Positions 31,211-44,000 of a DNA stretch of 64,000 nucleotides are shown here, one piece after another. The DNA comes from Paraspadella gotoi (Eukaryota; Chaetognatha): positions 11,729,553-11,793,552 of the forward strand of contig CM119267.1 of assembly GCA_051294375.1 (NCBI GenBank), in the 5' to 3' direction. The notes beneath the pieces were generated by a model. The model made no database searches, had not been told where the DNA came from, and saw only the letters and a program-made list of their open reading frames with translations. The stretch's first letter is position 1. Every line of letters starts with the position of its first letter. The position numbers were made by a program, and so were the translations under genes.

Positions 31211-34200
31211 ATGGGCGGAGCAGGCGCTCTCGCGTCGTTGGAGGCGGAGGCGAGGATGGCGCCGTCCGCTGATTCGCCGCCACGGCGTCCGCTCGAAGAA
31301 GGGATGGGCCTCGACGATTTGGAGGAAGAGATTCAACGAGAGTTGGCGGCGTTGGACGACGACGAGGAGTTTGAGGCGGAAGAAGGTTGGGTTTTCGATA
31401 CTGTGGTCGCGTTAATTTTTAGTTAAATTAAATTTATACTTTAATTTTAAAAGTTAACTTGTAAATTTAATATAATTCAAATCTCCTTCGCCTGCAGTTT
31501 TCATACATGAAACATAAAAAAAAATGCTATAATATAGAAAAATTTGATAAAATATTAATAAACTAATTTGTAATTGATATCTGTAATCAATATTATCGTT
31601 AATCAATTTCTCAGAGCTCGACTCCGAGGGCAGCGAGGGAGGGGGAGAGAACGACAGTTGGGAATACCTCGAATCCCTCTCTTCGGAAGCGGCGGAGCTG
31701 GAGGCGTTGGCGAAGCTGGAGGCGCTCGAGGACTTTCGAGCGCAGATGAAATCGAGATGCGAAGATTGCGACGTCGTCATCGGAGAATGCGACGAGGTGT
31801 TGCGGGAGGCGAGGGATCTGGGAGCCAAAGCGGACAAGAAGGCGAATAAGAAGTGAGAGAAAGATTGATTGATTGATTGATCGATTTAATCAGCTGAGGG
31901 AAGGATTAATTGATGAAATTATTCATTCCGTCATTCATTCATTCATTTATTCGTTCATTCATTCATAAAATTTATTTAATTAATTCAATCTCCAACAGGC
32001 TCGCCAAAGAGTTCTCCGGTTTATCCATCTCCCCCTCCGAAACCCCGATGGCCTTCAAGGATCGAATCCTTCAAGAGATCGACGAGTTGGAGAATCGAGA
32101 GAAGGATGAAGCTGCAGCGGACGAGGAATTCGCCGCCGCAGCAGCTGCCGCCGATTTCAAGCTGTCGGAGGTCGTCGACGACGCGACGTCGACGCTGACC
32201 CCGGCCGACGGCGTCGTCAGCCTCGTCCACGAACACGACGTGCTCGAACGGCTCGTCAAACGCGCCCTCCGCCGGTTCGACGAAGACGCCGAGGCGGCCG
32301 ATAGGAGACGAAGGGAAGAGGAGGAACGATGGAAGAAGGAGGTGGCGAAGAGGTTGGGCTTCATCAAGGAGAAGAGGGAAGATCACGAGCGACGCCTTCG
32401 CGAGGAGATGGAGGAGGCGGAGGCGTGTCGAAAGCGGCGGCAGGAGGAGCTCGAAGAGCAGCTGGCGCAGGAGCGGAGCCGCGTGGAGGAGATGCTTGGG
32501 AGAATGGAGGAGGATCTGCAGGAGGCGGAGGCGACGACGGCGACGGAGAGATCGAAGATGCAGGCGAAGATGGGAGAGAACCAGAGGCTGCTGCTGCAGC
32601 GGCGGGAGCAGGCGGCGACGACGCTGCAGGCAGCCTGGCGGGGTTGGCGATCGAGGAAGGCCTGGCGAGACGAGGTCGTCAAGCGGACTTGGGCCTGGAG
32701 GCGGAGAAGGCAAGAGGAGAGAATCGAGAAGATTGTGAGAGAGAGGAGAGAGGGAGAGAAGAGGAAGATGGCGGCGACGAAGATTGAGGCTGCGATGAGA
32801 GGGTTTTTGGCGAGGAGAAAGTTCAGAGGGAGGATAGTGGAAGGGATGGAGAGAAGGAGGAAGGAGAGGGAGGAAAGAAGGGAGAGAGAGAAGAGGGAGA
32901 AGTGGGAGGCGGCGGCGACGATTCAGAGGATGTGGAGGGCGACGGTCGGGGCGCAAGTGGCGAGGGCGGCTAGGGAAGAGTGGGAGGAAAAGAGGAGGAA
33001 GGAAGAGGAGAGGAGAAAAGAGGAGAAGAGGAGGAAGGAAGAAGAGAGAAAAGAGGAGGAAAGGAGAAAAGAGGAGAAGAGATTAATGGAGGAAGAGATA
33101 AAAGAGGAGGAGAGAAGAAAGGAAAAAGAGAGAAAGGAGCAGGAGAAGAGGGAGAAAGAAAAAGAAGAGGCGAGAGAAAGGGAGCGAAGGAAAATGGAAG
33201 AAGAGGAAAAGAAAACAGAAAAAGAGAAAGAGCGAGAAGAAAAGATGAAATCGAAATCGAGAAACCTGAACTTGGAAAAAACGATTGAAACAAAGGAGAC
33301 AGAAAAATCGCATTTGACAAGCGGTTCAGACGAAAAGATTTTTTCGCCTTTAAACGACGACGATAAAAACGAGGAGAACCCTGACACGATGGAGAAGGGA
33401 ATCTTCCTCACTGCACCAACGGACGAGGCTTTCGAGACGTCGCGCGACGATGATGACGATGCCCACAACGCCGTCGATGACAATACCCTCCAGGTGACTC
33501 CGATGCCCCTCGACGAAGATTTCCAGCATCGTCGACTCGCCTGGATGCAATCCTGCTCGCCTTGGACCCGAGTAGAGATGGCGTTCCGGCACGCCTCAGA
33601 GCGAGCCAAACTGCGTCCACCCAAGCGCGCCGTTTCGGGTCTTCGGCGGTTGGTGCCACTGGCCAAAAGCGTTCTTTTGACGGGAAGCGATGGAGCTTCG
33701 CTGAAGACTCTGACTCGCGTCTCGCTCGCCAAGCTGCCCAACTGCAAGTTGACTCCGATCGGCGAGTGTCCCAATTTGGTCTCGTTGGAGATGCGGTTTT
33801 GCGACTTGTCCGTCGTCCATGGTCTGCAATCCTGCGAGAAGCTTCGCTTTCTTAACCTCAACAACAACCGCGTCGAAAGCGTCTTCCTCCAAAAGATGCC
33901 CTCGTTGCAAATCGTCGACTTGTCGCACAACGAATTGACTTCCATTCACGGTCTCGAGGGTTGCCTCGAGCTTCGCCTACTCAACCTCTCCCACAACAGG
34001 ATAATGAAAGTCGGCGGACTAGAGACGCTGACGAGCCTTCAATTTCTCGACCTTTCCCACAACGGCCTGGTCAACAGCCAGGGCCTGGTCGACGCTTGCT
34101 CGGTGCAAATCTTGAACCTTTCCCACAACCACTTGAAGTCGATTGAGGGACTCTCCAACCTCTGCCTGCTCCAACTCCTCCACGCCAACAGCAACATGAT

Positions 34201-36865
34201 CGCCGCCTTTCCTGATTTTTCCAACCAGGTGCTGCTCCACGACGTCGAGTTGGAGGACAACGCAGTGGCGGATATCTCGACGGCGTCTACGGCGTGGTTG
34301 CCGTGTCTCGTTAACCTTTCGCTCGGCAACAACGCGTTGGAGAGACTTCCTCCGCTCAAACATCTCCTCTGCCTCGAGTCCCTCGACGTTTCGAGAAATT
34401 GCGTCGCCGACCCGAAGGAAATCGAAGAGCCCGTCCGCGGCCTGAAGAGACTCAAGCATTTGGACTACACTGGAAACCCGATGGCCGCTCACGAGATGAC
34501 AAGAACCTCTTTCGCGAATTTGCTGCCGACTTTGCGAACTTTAAATCGCCTCGACTTCGAAGCGAAAGGAGGTTTCTCTTCTTCCAGCTCCTCCAACGAC
34601 TTTGAAAGAATGTGCGAGTTGCAGGCGGCATCGATGATCGCCTCCACATCCACCATCATCGGAATCATCGCGGAAGAGAGGGAGATGCACCGTCGTTTGA
34701 AGGATCTGGAGGAGGAGTTCCGAAAGAGCAGGGAACTGGCAGTCTTGTTTAGAGAGGCGCACGAGTTCGGTTCGGTATGCGCCGACTTTGAGATCGAGTT
34801 GGAGAGGAAGAGAGAAGAAGAGGAAGAAAGGAAAAGAGAGAAAGAGGAAAAAATCAAAAAGGAGGAAGAAATAGAAAAGCTAAACGAAGAGCAGAAGGAA
34901 ATAACAAAAGAAGAAAAAAACAAAAGGCTCAAAGAGGAAGAGGAAAAAACAATAAAGGAGGAAGAAAGCAAAAGGCTCAAAGAGGAAGAGGAAAAAACAT
35001 TAAAGGAGGAAGAAAGGAAAAGGCAAAAAGAGGAGGAGAAAAGAGAGGAGATTCAAAGAAGAGAGGATGAAAAGAAAGTAAGAAAGCAGGAAGAGAAAAT
35101 CAGAAATAATCGCGAGGATGAGGACGAAAAAAAAAAGGAGGAATCGAAAGAAAAATCGGAGGCCGAACTGAAATCCTGTGCAGAAACGAAACAAGTCGAT
35201 GGAAAGATTCGAGGAGAAGCAGAGAAAATTCCCAAGGAATTTTCTATCTCGAATCTTCCGTCAACATCGTCATTGACGAAAAATGCAAAGATCTCTCCGC
35301 TATCGATCCCGCCGGTCTCAGAGTTCGTTCGAAATCGCGCCGCCAGGGTCATCCAGCGCCGATGGAGGCTCCTCATCCGGCAACGCTACATGGAATACTT
35401 CAGAGAGCTCCAGAGCGCGGCGACGACGATTCAGCGGTCGTGGCGAAAATGGCGGGAACGGCGCCACCGTGACGCCGCCACGACGATTCAAAGGATGTGG
35501 CGCGGCTTCGACGTGAGGAATCGGCTGCGGAAGGCGAGGGAATGGGTGAAAAGGTTCGAGGATGAAGATGAGGAAGAGGAGGACGAGTTTTCCGAAGTGA
35601 GACTCGACGCGTTCGAGATCGACGACGGAGTCGACGATTGGCGACCGAACTTTGAGAGTCTCGACGATTTCGTCGACGCCGATGAGGGAATTTCCGCTGA
35701 GAGGAAGGAGGCTTGGCGCGCGAAGAGAGAAGAAACGTCGAAGATCGAAACGACAGAAACTGATCAACCGCGGTTTCGAAGCCCGGTCTCTCGAACCTCG
35801 TCGGTGGATACACGCGCGCGCGGAATGTCGCCGCTTTCGGCAGATTCGCGGGCGCGCGTAACGACGCCTTCGTCCGTACTTTCCTTGTCTCGCCTGGAGG
35901 GACGCCGGAGGGAGAACATTAGGCAAGATTGGGGATTTCGTGACGCCGACACCGCCGTCATGATGTACCGGCGCGCCAAGAAGATGAAATATCGCGCCGA
36001 ATCGAAAACAAAAAAGCAACGAATGGATCCCCTTCAGAAGTTGGCGGCGCTGCGGCGGAAGGAAGCGGAGGATGGAGCAGAAGGGGCGTTGGTGGGCGCG
36101 GTCCACAAGAAGTCGGGAGGGAACGGAAGGAAAGAGTACTTTGAGGCCAGAGCGGAAGCCTTTGCTGCACAGGTTGGTTTTTATCAAATAATTTCGTTTC
36201 ATTCTATATTCCCTTCTAAAAAAATAAAGCCTAATGGATTAATTCGATCTTTAATTATCGTGTTTGACGTAGGACGTGACGCCGCGCGAAGAAAAGGAAA
36301 GGCGTCAAGATTTCACGTATAAATGGCTCGACCAACAGGCGTCTTTTTATTCGAGGGAGGAAACAGAAGGGAGAAGCGTAAACAAAAAAGCAAAGAAGCA
36401 CGGGTAAGTTTGATAACTTACCACATCGTGACCAAATAAGCCTTCATTATGAATAGTAAACATACATATTTCATAATGATAATAATAACATAATAATGTC
36501 CATAATTTCGATCAATCGCTTCCAGGTCATCGTTGAGGGATTCCCTTCCCCGCCTCACACCTGATGCTCTGCGCGGGAGGCCTGTCAACCTTACAAACCC
36601 GGACACCGTGAGCGTCTCGTCCTTCGCTTCCTCTAAAACCGGAAGCGGATCCGACGCCGGTCACGCCTATCGCGCCACCCTTGGCCCCGGCAACAAAGGG
36701 CGTTACTTCATTACGGGCGGTGTCGGCGGCGGCGGACCGGACGGCGACGCCAGAATCTTCTTCGGCGAAAATCGCGTTCGACGCTGCGAGGAAGAAACGA
36801 AATTTCCGCCGGTGAAGAAAAAAGGCGCCGGTTTCTTGGTTTCGACGAGAACGGAGCGGAGATGA
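31211..36865 (+). CDS. LRRIQ1: Leucine-rich repeat and IQ motif protein 1 (LRRIQ1), 5 exons, 1685 aa
   Basis: Probable calmodulin-binding scaffold of motile cilia and flagella. Exons: 31211-31385, 31615-31852, 31999-36172, 36273-36403, 36526-36865; all in phase. Order of parts: acidic N-terminus (1-150); long charged coiled coil with three IQ-type motifs at about 343 (LQAAWRGWRSRKAWR), 395 (IEAAMRGFLARRKFRGR) and 442; a KEE/ER-rich stretch; about ten LRRs of the SDS22 type (about 720-990; repeated LNLSHN, LDLSHN), capped by LKHLDYTGNPM; a second KEE-rich coil; then three more IQ motifs at about 1252, 1277 and 1297 (IQRSWRKWRERR, IQRMWRGFDVRNR); and an Arg/Ser-rich tail. Architecture and order match LRRIQ1. 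The central exon is 4.17 kb, long for this window. A polyA signal lies only 24 bases past the stop (36889-36894). Confidence 0.92.
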
Positions 36866-37382
36866 GAGGGGATAAGCCTCTTCCTCGGAATAAACCTTTC
36901 TGTTAATACTTGAATTGATAACCTATTTTTTATAAAATAAAAAAAAAAAAACTTGCGAGTAAAAACGTGTAAACCTAATCGATATATTTTATTTTTCGCT
37001 TGATACGTCGTGCGTTTTATTCCGTTGTTAGTTTGCTCAATTTGCCAATTTCTGCCGATCGATGCCAACATTTTTGTCTATATTTCAAACCATTTTGGTC
37101 CTTTGTTGAATCATTTTTCTCATCTTAGCCTCGTCAGTTCCGGGACACTCCAAGGATGACTCCCTCTGTCTCTATGTTTTCACTGAAGTCCCGCATACAG
37201 TAGGTAAGAAAAAAAATGATAAATTCAGATCGTAGATAATTTCAGAAGCGTACCGAGTGAGATCAAATGGCAAAAACCGCTCCAGAGGCGCGCAGCAATT
37301 TAGAGAATTTGTAAAAAACACCTTTCTTCCTTCGTGCGGTTAGAAATCGACGTTCGATACTGAAGTAGGAAATTCAGAGAAA

Positions 37383-37912
37383 ATGCCGACGATGACGAAC
37401 ACGTTCCCGGCGGGGGAAGCGAGGATCGGACACTCGTGCTGGCGCGACGATACCAAGCACGAGATTAAGGTGAGCGTCCGAATCCAGTAAATTGGATGGG
37501 AAACGAGCTCACCTTTTAAGTTTAACTTGCCCATATTTCCTGTGATCGCGCAGCTGTCACACGCGGTGATCAGAAAAGCGGATCGATCCACAGAAGTCGG
37601 CCGCGCCATCGATCCGATCCCAGTTTTTCGCGACACAATTTTGGATTTGAGCAAGGATGGTATACTTCTCTACTCAAGGGACACACGGTAAGTGGAAATG
37701 TTATAAAAAAAAAGAAAGAAAGAAAGAAAGAATGAAAGAAAGAAAGAAAGAAAGAAAAAAAGAAAATAATATAATATAATATATATAATATAATAATTAT
37801 AAACGTCAATTACACTAGAAAGAAAGAAAAAAAGAAAGAAAGAAAGAAAGAAAGAAAGAATATAATATAAATATAATATATATAATATAATAATAATAAA
37901 CGTCAATTACAC

Positions 37913-37963
<51 letters not shown>

Positions 37964-38849
37964 GAAGGAAGGAAGGAAGGAAGGAAGGAAGGAAGGAAGG
38001 AAGGAAGGATAAAAGTAAAGAACCCAAAAAATGTTTTATAAGAATATAAGACAAGCCCCAATAAAGGATTCAACTCTTTTTAGCGCGGTGGTTTTTCGTC
38101 TTCGTGAAAAGTTTCTTATGGTCAACGACGAAATAAAAGCGTTGAATCGCGTCAAGGAGACTCTGGAAAAGGCTTTGGATCACAAGCGGAAGGACTTGAC
38201 GCTGAGTCAACGGTCGACCGACATTCGGAGAACGCGACCCAGGTTTCGAAGAGATTGGATGAATTTAGAATTAGTTTTTGCAACGATTATGATTAGTCTG
38301 TTTAGTGTTCTTAACAGTCATTTCCCCATCCAGGCGCGAGCAGCCCAACGACGGCGCCGACGACCTCCTCAACGCAGAGCGAATTCATCTCGTCAACCTC
38401 AAGCGCACCTTGGAGGCGCAGCTAAAGATGGTGCAGGACATGCTTATCGCTTTGGGCAACACGCGCCGAAGGCTCAGGGTAAATAGCTGTGCGGGGTAAA
38501 GAGTGCCGAAGGAAAGACAAAATCAATCTCTCTCTCTCTCTCTCTCTCTCAGGCCGTCATTCAAGAGCGGTCCTTAGTGCTGGACTTTACAAATCCCGGC
38601 GCTTCGTCGCTCGTCGCGGTTCCTTCCCGTTTCGATCCGAAGATCACGAAGTCAGCGACTGGGGAGAAGATTGAAGAGCTGCCGCCGCCCGACCCGCTGT
38701 CGCCTTACTCGCCCGAGGCCGCCGCCGCCGCGGCAGAGGCCGATCACAACGTCAAAGTTTCAAAGGTTGTTTCGTAATTTGCAGGTGGTCTATTTGTGGA
38801 TTTATGGAAGGAATTATTAACTAAGAGTCTGCCAAAAGTCGCGAAAAAA

Positions 38850-38892
<43 letters not shown>

Positions 38893-39944
38893 ATATTTGC
38901 AATCTAATTTGGAGATTTAAAGTAAAGGACAATCATTATGAAACCTTTCCAATTTGCAATTTATGCAGACGTCTTTTCTTTCCAAATAATCCCAATCCAG
39001 TAGTTTTTCTATTAGTGATATATTTGTACTAATATTGATAACGGTAATACAATTTACAGTGTGGTCAAACAAATATTTTTTCTGAACAATACGTTTTGAG
39101 AGAGAGAGATATGAGAGAAGGGAAAAAAATGAGAGAACTCTTTAAAAACTTTCTTTAATTTGTCTTTCAGTGCCTTCGCAACGAAACTCGAGCTCTCATC
39201 GCTCAAACGGAGAGGCTACAGAGACAGGCTCACACGAGCGTTAACGAGGCGCTGACGCGCAAGATCGCTGAGTCGGTTTCTCTCGCGCAGGTGACAATTT
39301 CGACCGGTCGATACACTTGTTCTTAATTAATTACTAATATCTTATGATTTCTTTTTACCCTCTAGGACATCACTGTCCAACAAGGAGAAAATCGGCACGC
39401 CCTCAACCGCCAAATCAACTTCTTCGAGAACACGGAGCGGACGTATGGAATCCAGCTTGGTCCGCTGAGCGGGGAAACGCTCAAGTCTGCCGAGAAACTC
39501 ACGCGCCCGATGGTCAACGTGAGTGACGCCTGGAGAAAATATATTCTGAAACAGTTTTAGAAATATAGGCGCAAAACTTTAGCTCTTTTTCCGCTCGTCA
39601 GGTTTATCAACGTCATCCGGGAACGCAACTTCCCGAAGCTCAGACAATCATCAAATCCGCGGACGGACTCCTGGAATCGATGATCGTCTCCTCGCGGAAT
39701 ATTGCGGCACTGACCTGCGTGGGCAATAGGCTTCAGTGAGTATGAAGTTTGGAAATATTTCGAGCTGCTTTCAAGATAAGCGTCTATTTTTACAAATTAT
39801 TTTTTTTTTTTAAATTACTTGTACCTCCGTACCTTTAGGGCCGATCGCTCAGACAAGGAAAAGGGCTACCAGACTGATAGCGCCGTGGTTCGCCTCCGGC
39901 GTCGCAGTGCGCCCCACCGTTGGTTTATGCCGATTCCGCGTTGA
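37383..39944 (+). CDS. TEKTL1: Tektin-like protein 1 (TEKTL1/CCDC105), 9 exons, at least 416 aa
   Basis: Tektin-family filament protein of sperm and ciliary doublet microtubules. Exons: 37383-37469, 37554-37687, 38084-38242, 38334-38478, 38553-38765, 39171-39290, 39366-39518, 39602-39735, 39839-39944; phases agree. The signature YQRHPGTQLPEAQ, preceded by LKSAEKLTRPMVNV, matches the tektin-loop equivalent of CCDC105. The rest is mostly alpha-helical coiled coil with a Pro-rich loop (ELPPPDPLSPYSP). The ATG used has a good context, but human CCDC105 is near 500 aa, and two upstream open segments (about 37129-37203 and 37246-37338) join in phase to an acceptor at 37377, so the true N-terminus may be longer. 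The acceptor of exon 5 uses a CT microsatellite as its pyrimidine tract. Confidence 0.88.
37706..38009. repeat. GAAA/GGAA array with a duplicated AT-rich spacer
   Basis: Within TEKTL1 intron 2. Runs of GAAA are separated by two copies of an AT-rich spacer ending AAACGTCAATTACAC (about 37800-37815 and 37899-37913), so a roughly 100-base compound unit was duplicated. The array then changes to GGAA (37964-38008). Confidence 0.9.
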
Positions 39945-41079
39945 GTTGACCCACGTTAAACTTTCTTCTCCCGTGGTCACCACGGGAATGAGGGCAACCG
40001 CACCAAGTTTTCGATCTCACTGCAAGAAAATTTCTATCTTCACGTTAAACTTTTTTTATCTCTTTATTCTAATCTCTCTTAACGTTTTTACGATTCGAAG
40101 CAATCGGGAGCTGGAGATCCTGCGCTAACAATATAATGATAATTAATGATATACATATAATAATCTTTATAATATCTAATGCCAACTTTCACAAATTTTA
40201 TTTTTGCTTTGCATCTTTACTCGCTTCTAATTCAAGCAGTTTACGAACGATCAATGAAAATTAATAGAAATTAACAGGCTTTTAAAGTTTTGATTTTTGT
40301 ATTAAATAAGTGTAATTCAGTTAGTTCATTTCGACATCTCCAATACGAGGTATTATAGTAGAAATAGAAATAATAAGACAAATCTGTTTATAAAACTCAC
40401 AAACTTTCTTTTCAAATGAAAACAATAGAAATATTAAAATGTAAATAAAAATAAATAAAATGGCCTTCAGGAAGTTAAAATACATATGAAAATTTTCGTG
40501 TAACGCTATATCTAAAAAAGTCAGAAAAACCCCACTTGACCGTGGTCGAGAATAGAGTGCAGTTGAAAAATTTTAGAAATTTAAATCACGGCCAATATTT
40601 TCCGTGGCGACTCGTTCGTTGACAAGGCATTATAAAAGTACAACGAAACATAAGAAATTTTGAAAGCGCTGGATAAAAGAAGCATAGAAAATAATGGAGA
40701 AGCTACTTCTGTAAAGCGACAATCCATAACCATTACATATAAGTATGATGTTTAAGGAACTTGGGAATGTTCTCCGAGTTGATAGATATTTTTTTTTGGT
40801 TGATATTTAATAAGAAAATGCGATCAAACGGATTATTTTTAGGAATGTAACGACTAAAATAATTGAGAATCGAAGTTAACGTTTAAATAACGAATAACTT
40901 TAAACAACAATTTCTCCAAAACTTTGACAGTTTATTAAATAATGTTCATAATCCTTATTCAGATGATCGTTTGATCTCCAAGCGATATCAGTGCAAAAAA
41001 CACATACAGTGATGCCCTCACATTCACTTTTCCGATTCGATGTATCGGACGAGTTTTTTCTTTAAAAACCCGTTCTTTT
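39945..41079. other. Tail-to-tail spacer, no gene seen
   Basis: AT-rich sequence between the stop codons of TEKTL1 (+) and the ITPK1-choline kinase gene (-). A short frame at 39907-40128 is a shadow of the TEKTL1 end. Nothing else can be supported. Confidence 0.6.
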
Positions 41080-44000
41080 TTAAAGCCAGAAAAATCGATT
41101 GAAGACGGCGAGATGATCCGACGCGTGTCTCAACCACGAAAAAGTTCCGTCGTCACGCATCAAGCGATTATCCGGTGGCGGCGATCGCATCTGTCCCTCC
41201 TTGGAGGCGTGAATCAAGTTGCTAAAGCAATTCGTTAACGCCGCGAGCGGTACAAAGGTCCAAACGTCCTCAACGAAGTTTTCCACGTTGGAGGCGACAC
41301 TATCGTCGTCTCTCGATCGGCGCTCATCCACGAAGATGGAAAGATATTCGGCGACCATCTGCGAGACGGCGCGACGGAGATCGTCGCCCGTCATCGACGT
41401 CGCACCGCGCGACATGGCCAGATTGATCGAAGTGACAAGCTTGGCGAAATCGTAGACGGCTACGTTGGGCGCCGCCCACTCCTCGTCGATGAGGAGGATC
41501 TCTGGTTCTGCGCCGTCCGGTTCGGCGCTGACGATGATGTTGTTGGTGTTCGTGTCGAAGTGACCGAAGACGACGTTCATCGCGTGGGGCGTGCACATCC
41601 GATCCAAGACGCCGGCCACGATGCCGTCGATACGGCGCGAGACTAGGATGACGTCCTCGACCAAGCTACGCCACACAAGATCGCCGTCGAGTGACGAACA
41701 CTGCAACGATAAGACGGCGTCGCGGCGCCACTGCTCCAACAGTCTAAACGAAACTGGAGCCCCGAGAATGCCAGGAAAGTGTCTCCGCAGAATATTGTCT
41801 TGGAATCCCGAGTCCTCGATGAGGAGATGAAATCGGGCCAGAGAACGTCCCAAGCCGCGAAAAATTTCGTGAAGCCCATCGAACTCGCCATCGCCAGTAG
41901 CAGACAGAATCGCGTGCAGGGGTTTTCCTTCCACCCACTGTCGCACCAGGCCGATCTGTCGGCGACGGTCGAAATACACTGCCGACACGTCCTTGACAAA
42001 GGCGGGTCCTTGGCCTACGGCGGCCAATTGACTGCATAGGTTGACCACCAGCCGGTCTTTGTCGGCAACGAAGCGACGAGGCGTATTAACCGGACGAAAT
42101 TTTACCAACGTGTGCCGAGCCATGGCGCCCGGGGAGTCTAGTTTTTCCCTGAAAGACACTTCGAAGATGCGGTTTCGAGTGATCTGCTTGACCTGTAGCG
42201 TCTCGAGGTCGACGTAGGATTCCTCGTCATCGCGTAGCAACGACAAACGCAACAGGTCTTGCGGCAACAACGCACGGCAATCCTCTTTATATGCTTTGCG
42301 AGTGGCCAAGTAAGCCAGCCACTCGCAGATGCGACGCGGTGAAGAAGGCACGCCTGGTGAAAGTATTAAACCAATTAGCAGGAGAAACTACAGTGAACAA
42401 CAAGCAAAAAGAATTGAATGACTACCTTTATATCCTGGTAGTACATTGACGTCTACTACAAAGAGCCGCTGTGATCCGGTTTCCAACAAAACGTCAAACC
42501 CGAAAAGATCTACTAACAACTCTCTCGCCAATGCCTGTGTCAGGAGGCGGAATACCTCGACGTCCAAGTCGGTACATTTTTCTAAAGGCCTAAGGGCATT
42601 GATGGAATGAGAGAGATCAATATCCATAAATTTAATGTCATGATTTCATGTCATTACAACGAACTGAAGTGCTGATGTCGTTTGGTGATTTTATCGGATT
42701 GAAAGACGACATAGCCCCCGCCACCGGAGTCGTCGACGGCAATGAAATCTCCCAACACTTTTTCAGCGAAGGAATGCCAGGAGTCGATCGAGGGAATTCT
42801 TGGCAGATCTGGTAAAGATGGTCTGCGAATGACGAAAATATCTTTTCCAATGACATAAACCTGCGGCAATGATAAAATAGATTTAAAACAAGTTTGAGCA
42901 AACAATGCCCACGATCATTAGTGGTAATTAATATTTAATTAATACAAACTATATAAACTAAAATAATAATTTAATTAATAAATTAATTAATTTGATCCGA
43001 AATGTTTGTTTTTAGGTCTTTTCGTTATTGACCACGACAAAAGCAACGACGACAATAATGATGATAAAGATTGACTGATTGATTGATTAAATAATTAATT
43101 TATAAATTAATTGATATATTGAATAATTATTTAAATTAATTGACTAATTGATTAATTAACTCATTAATTATTTGATTAATTAATACATCTTGAATTTACA
43201 TTTAATATAAAAAGAAAAAGAAGCATAATCAATTAGTGAAACAGATTTTTTGTTTTTTTCATTTAAACTCATTTCTACTCGGACGATTCCATCGAAACTT
43301 GATTTGCATCTTAATCACACACTTTCCTACCCAAATACAAAATTTCAAGTCAATCGCCCCATCAACTCATGAGTAATTGGCGTTCAAATAGTGAAATAGA
43401 TTTTGTTGTTTTTTCCATTTAGACTCATTTCCACTCGTACCATTCCATCGAAACTTCATACCCACACACAAAATTCCATTCCAATCCATCCATCCAATCA
43501 CGAGCAATTGGAGTTTTTTGCTAAGGTGGGACAGACGGACCGACGGCCGGACATCGTTTTTTTATGCATAATTTATCATAATTCGATGTTCTGACATGAT
43601 ATAAGTAAATGCCCAACAAGATTGAGGGGACCGACGGACCGACAAAGTGAATTATAGAGTCGGGATATGCTGATAAGCAGTTCCGACTAATAAACTAACG
43701 GGGTTGAAATTCAAAACAATTAAATTTATAAGCAAGAAAATGAGAAACAGTCGCGAGATATACCTTCAAAATTGAGTCGTTATGAGGAACGTACTCCTCG
43801 ACGACGACATCGCATTTGCTTTCGTTCAGAAAATGCTGCAGCGAAGCCGTGTCGAATACCACTGCCATTGACTTGACCGAAGTCGAAGCCGGCTTCACAA
43901 CCAACGGAAAGGGGGGCAGAGAGCACTCCCCATGCCCGACGGGAAGCGAGGCGTCGGCGGTGAAGAGGAGCTTACAGCTCTGGGGTTTGTGGCAAACAAA

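Noticed and set aside
35318-36202. 294-aa minus ORF and other minus ORFs inside LRRIQ1
   Set aside because: They are shadows of the 4.2-kb GC-rich LRRIQ1 exon; the plus frame has the recognised IQ motifs and LRRs.
37670-38054. Phe/Leu-rich minus ORFs
   Set aside because: Translations of the GAAA/GGAA array in TEKTL1 intron 2.
41080-42351. Exon 8 as a separate intron-less choline kinase gene
   Set aside because: It has no ATG at its start (the first codon of the frame is GTG), it begins right after a good splice acceptor, and it continues the ITPK1 motif in phase.
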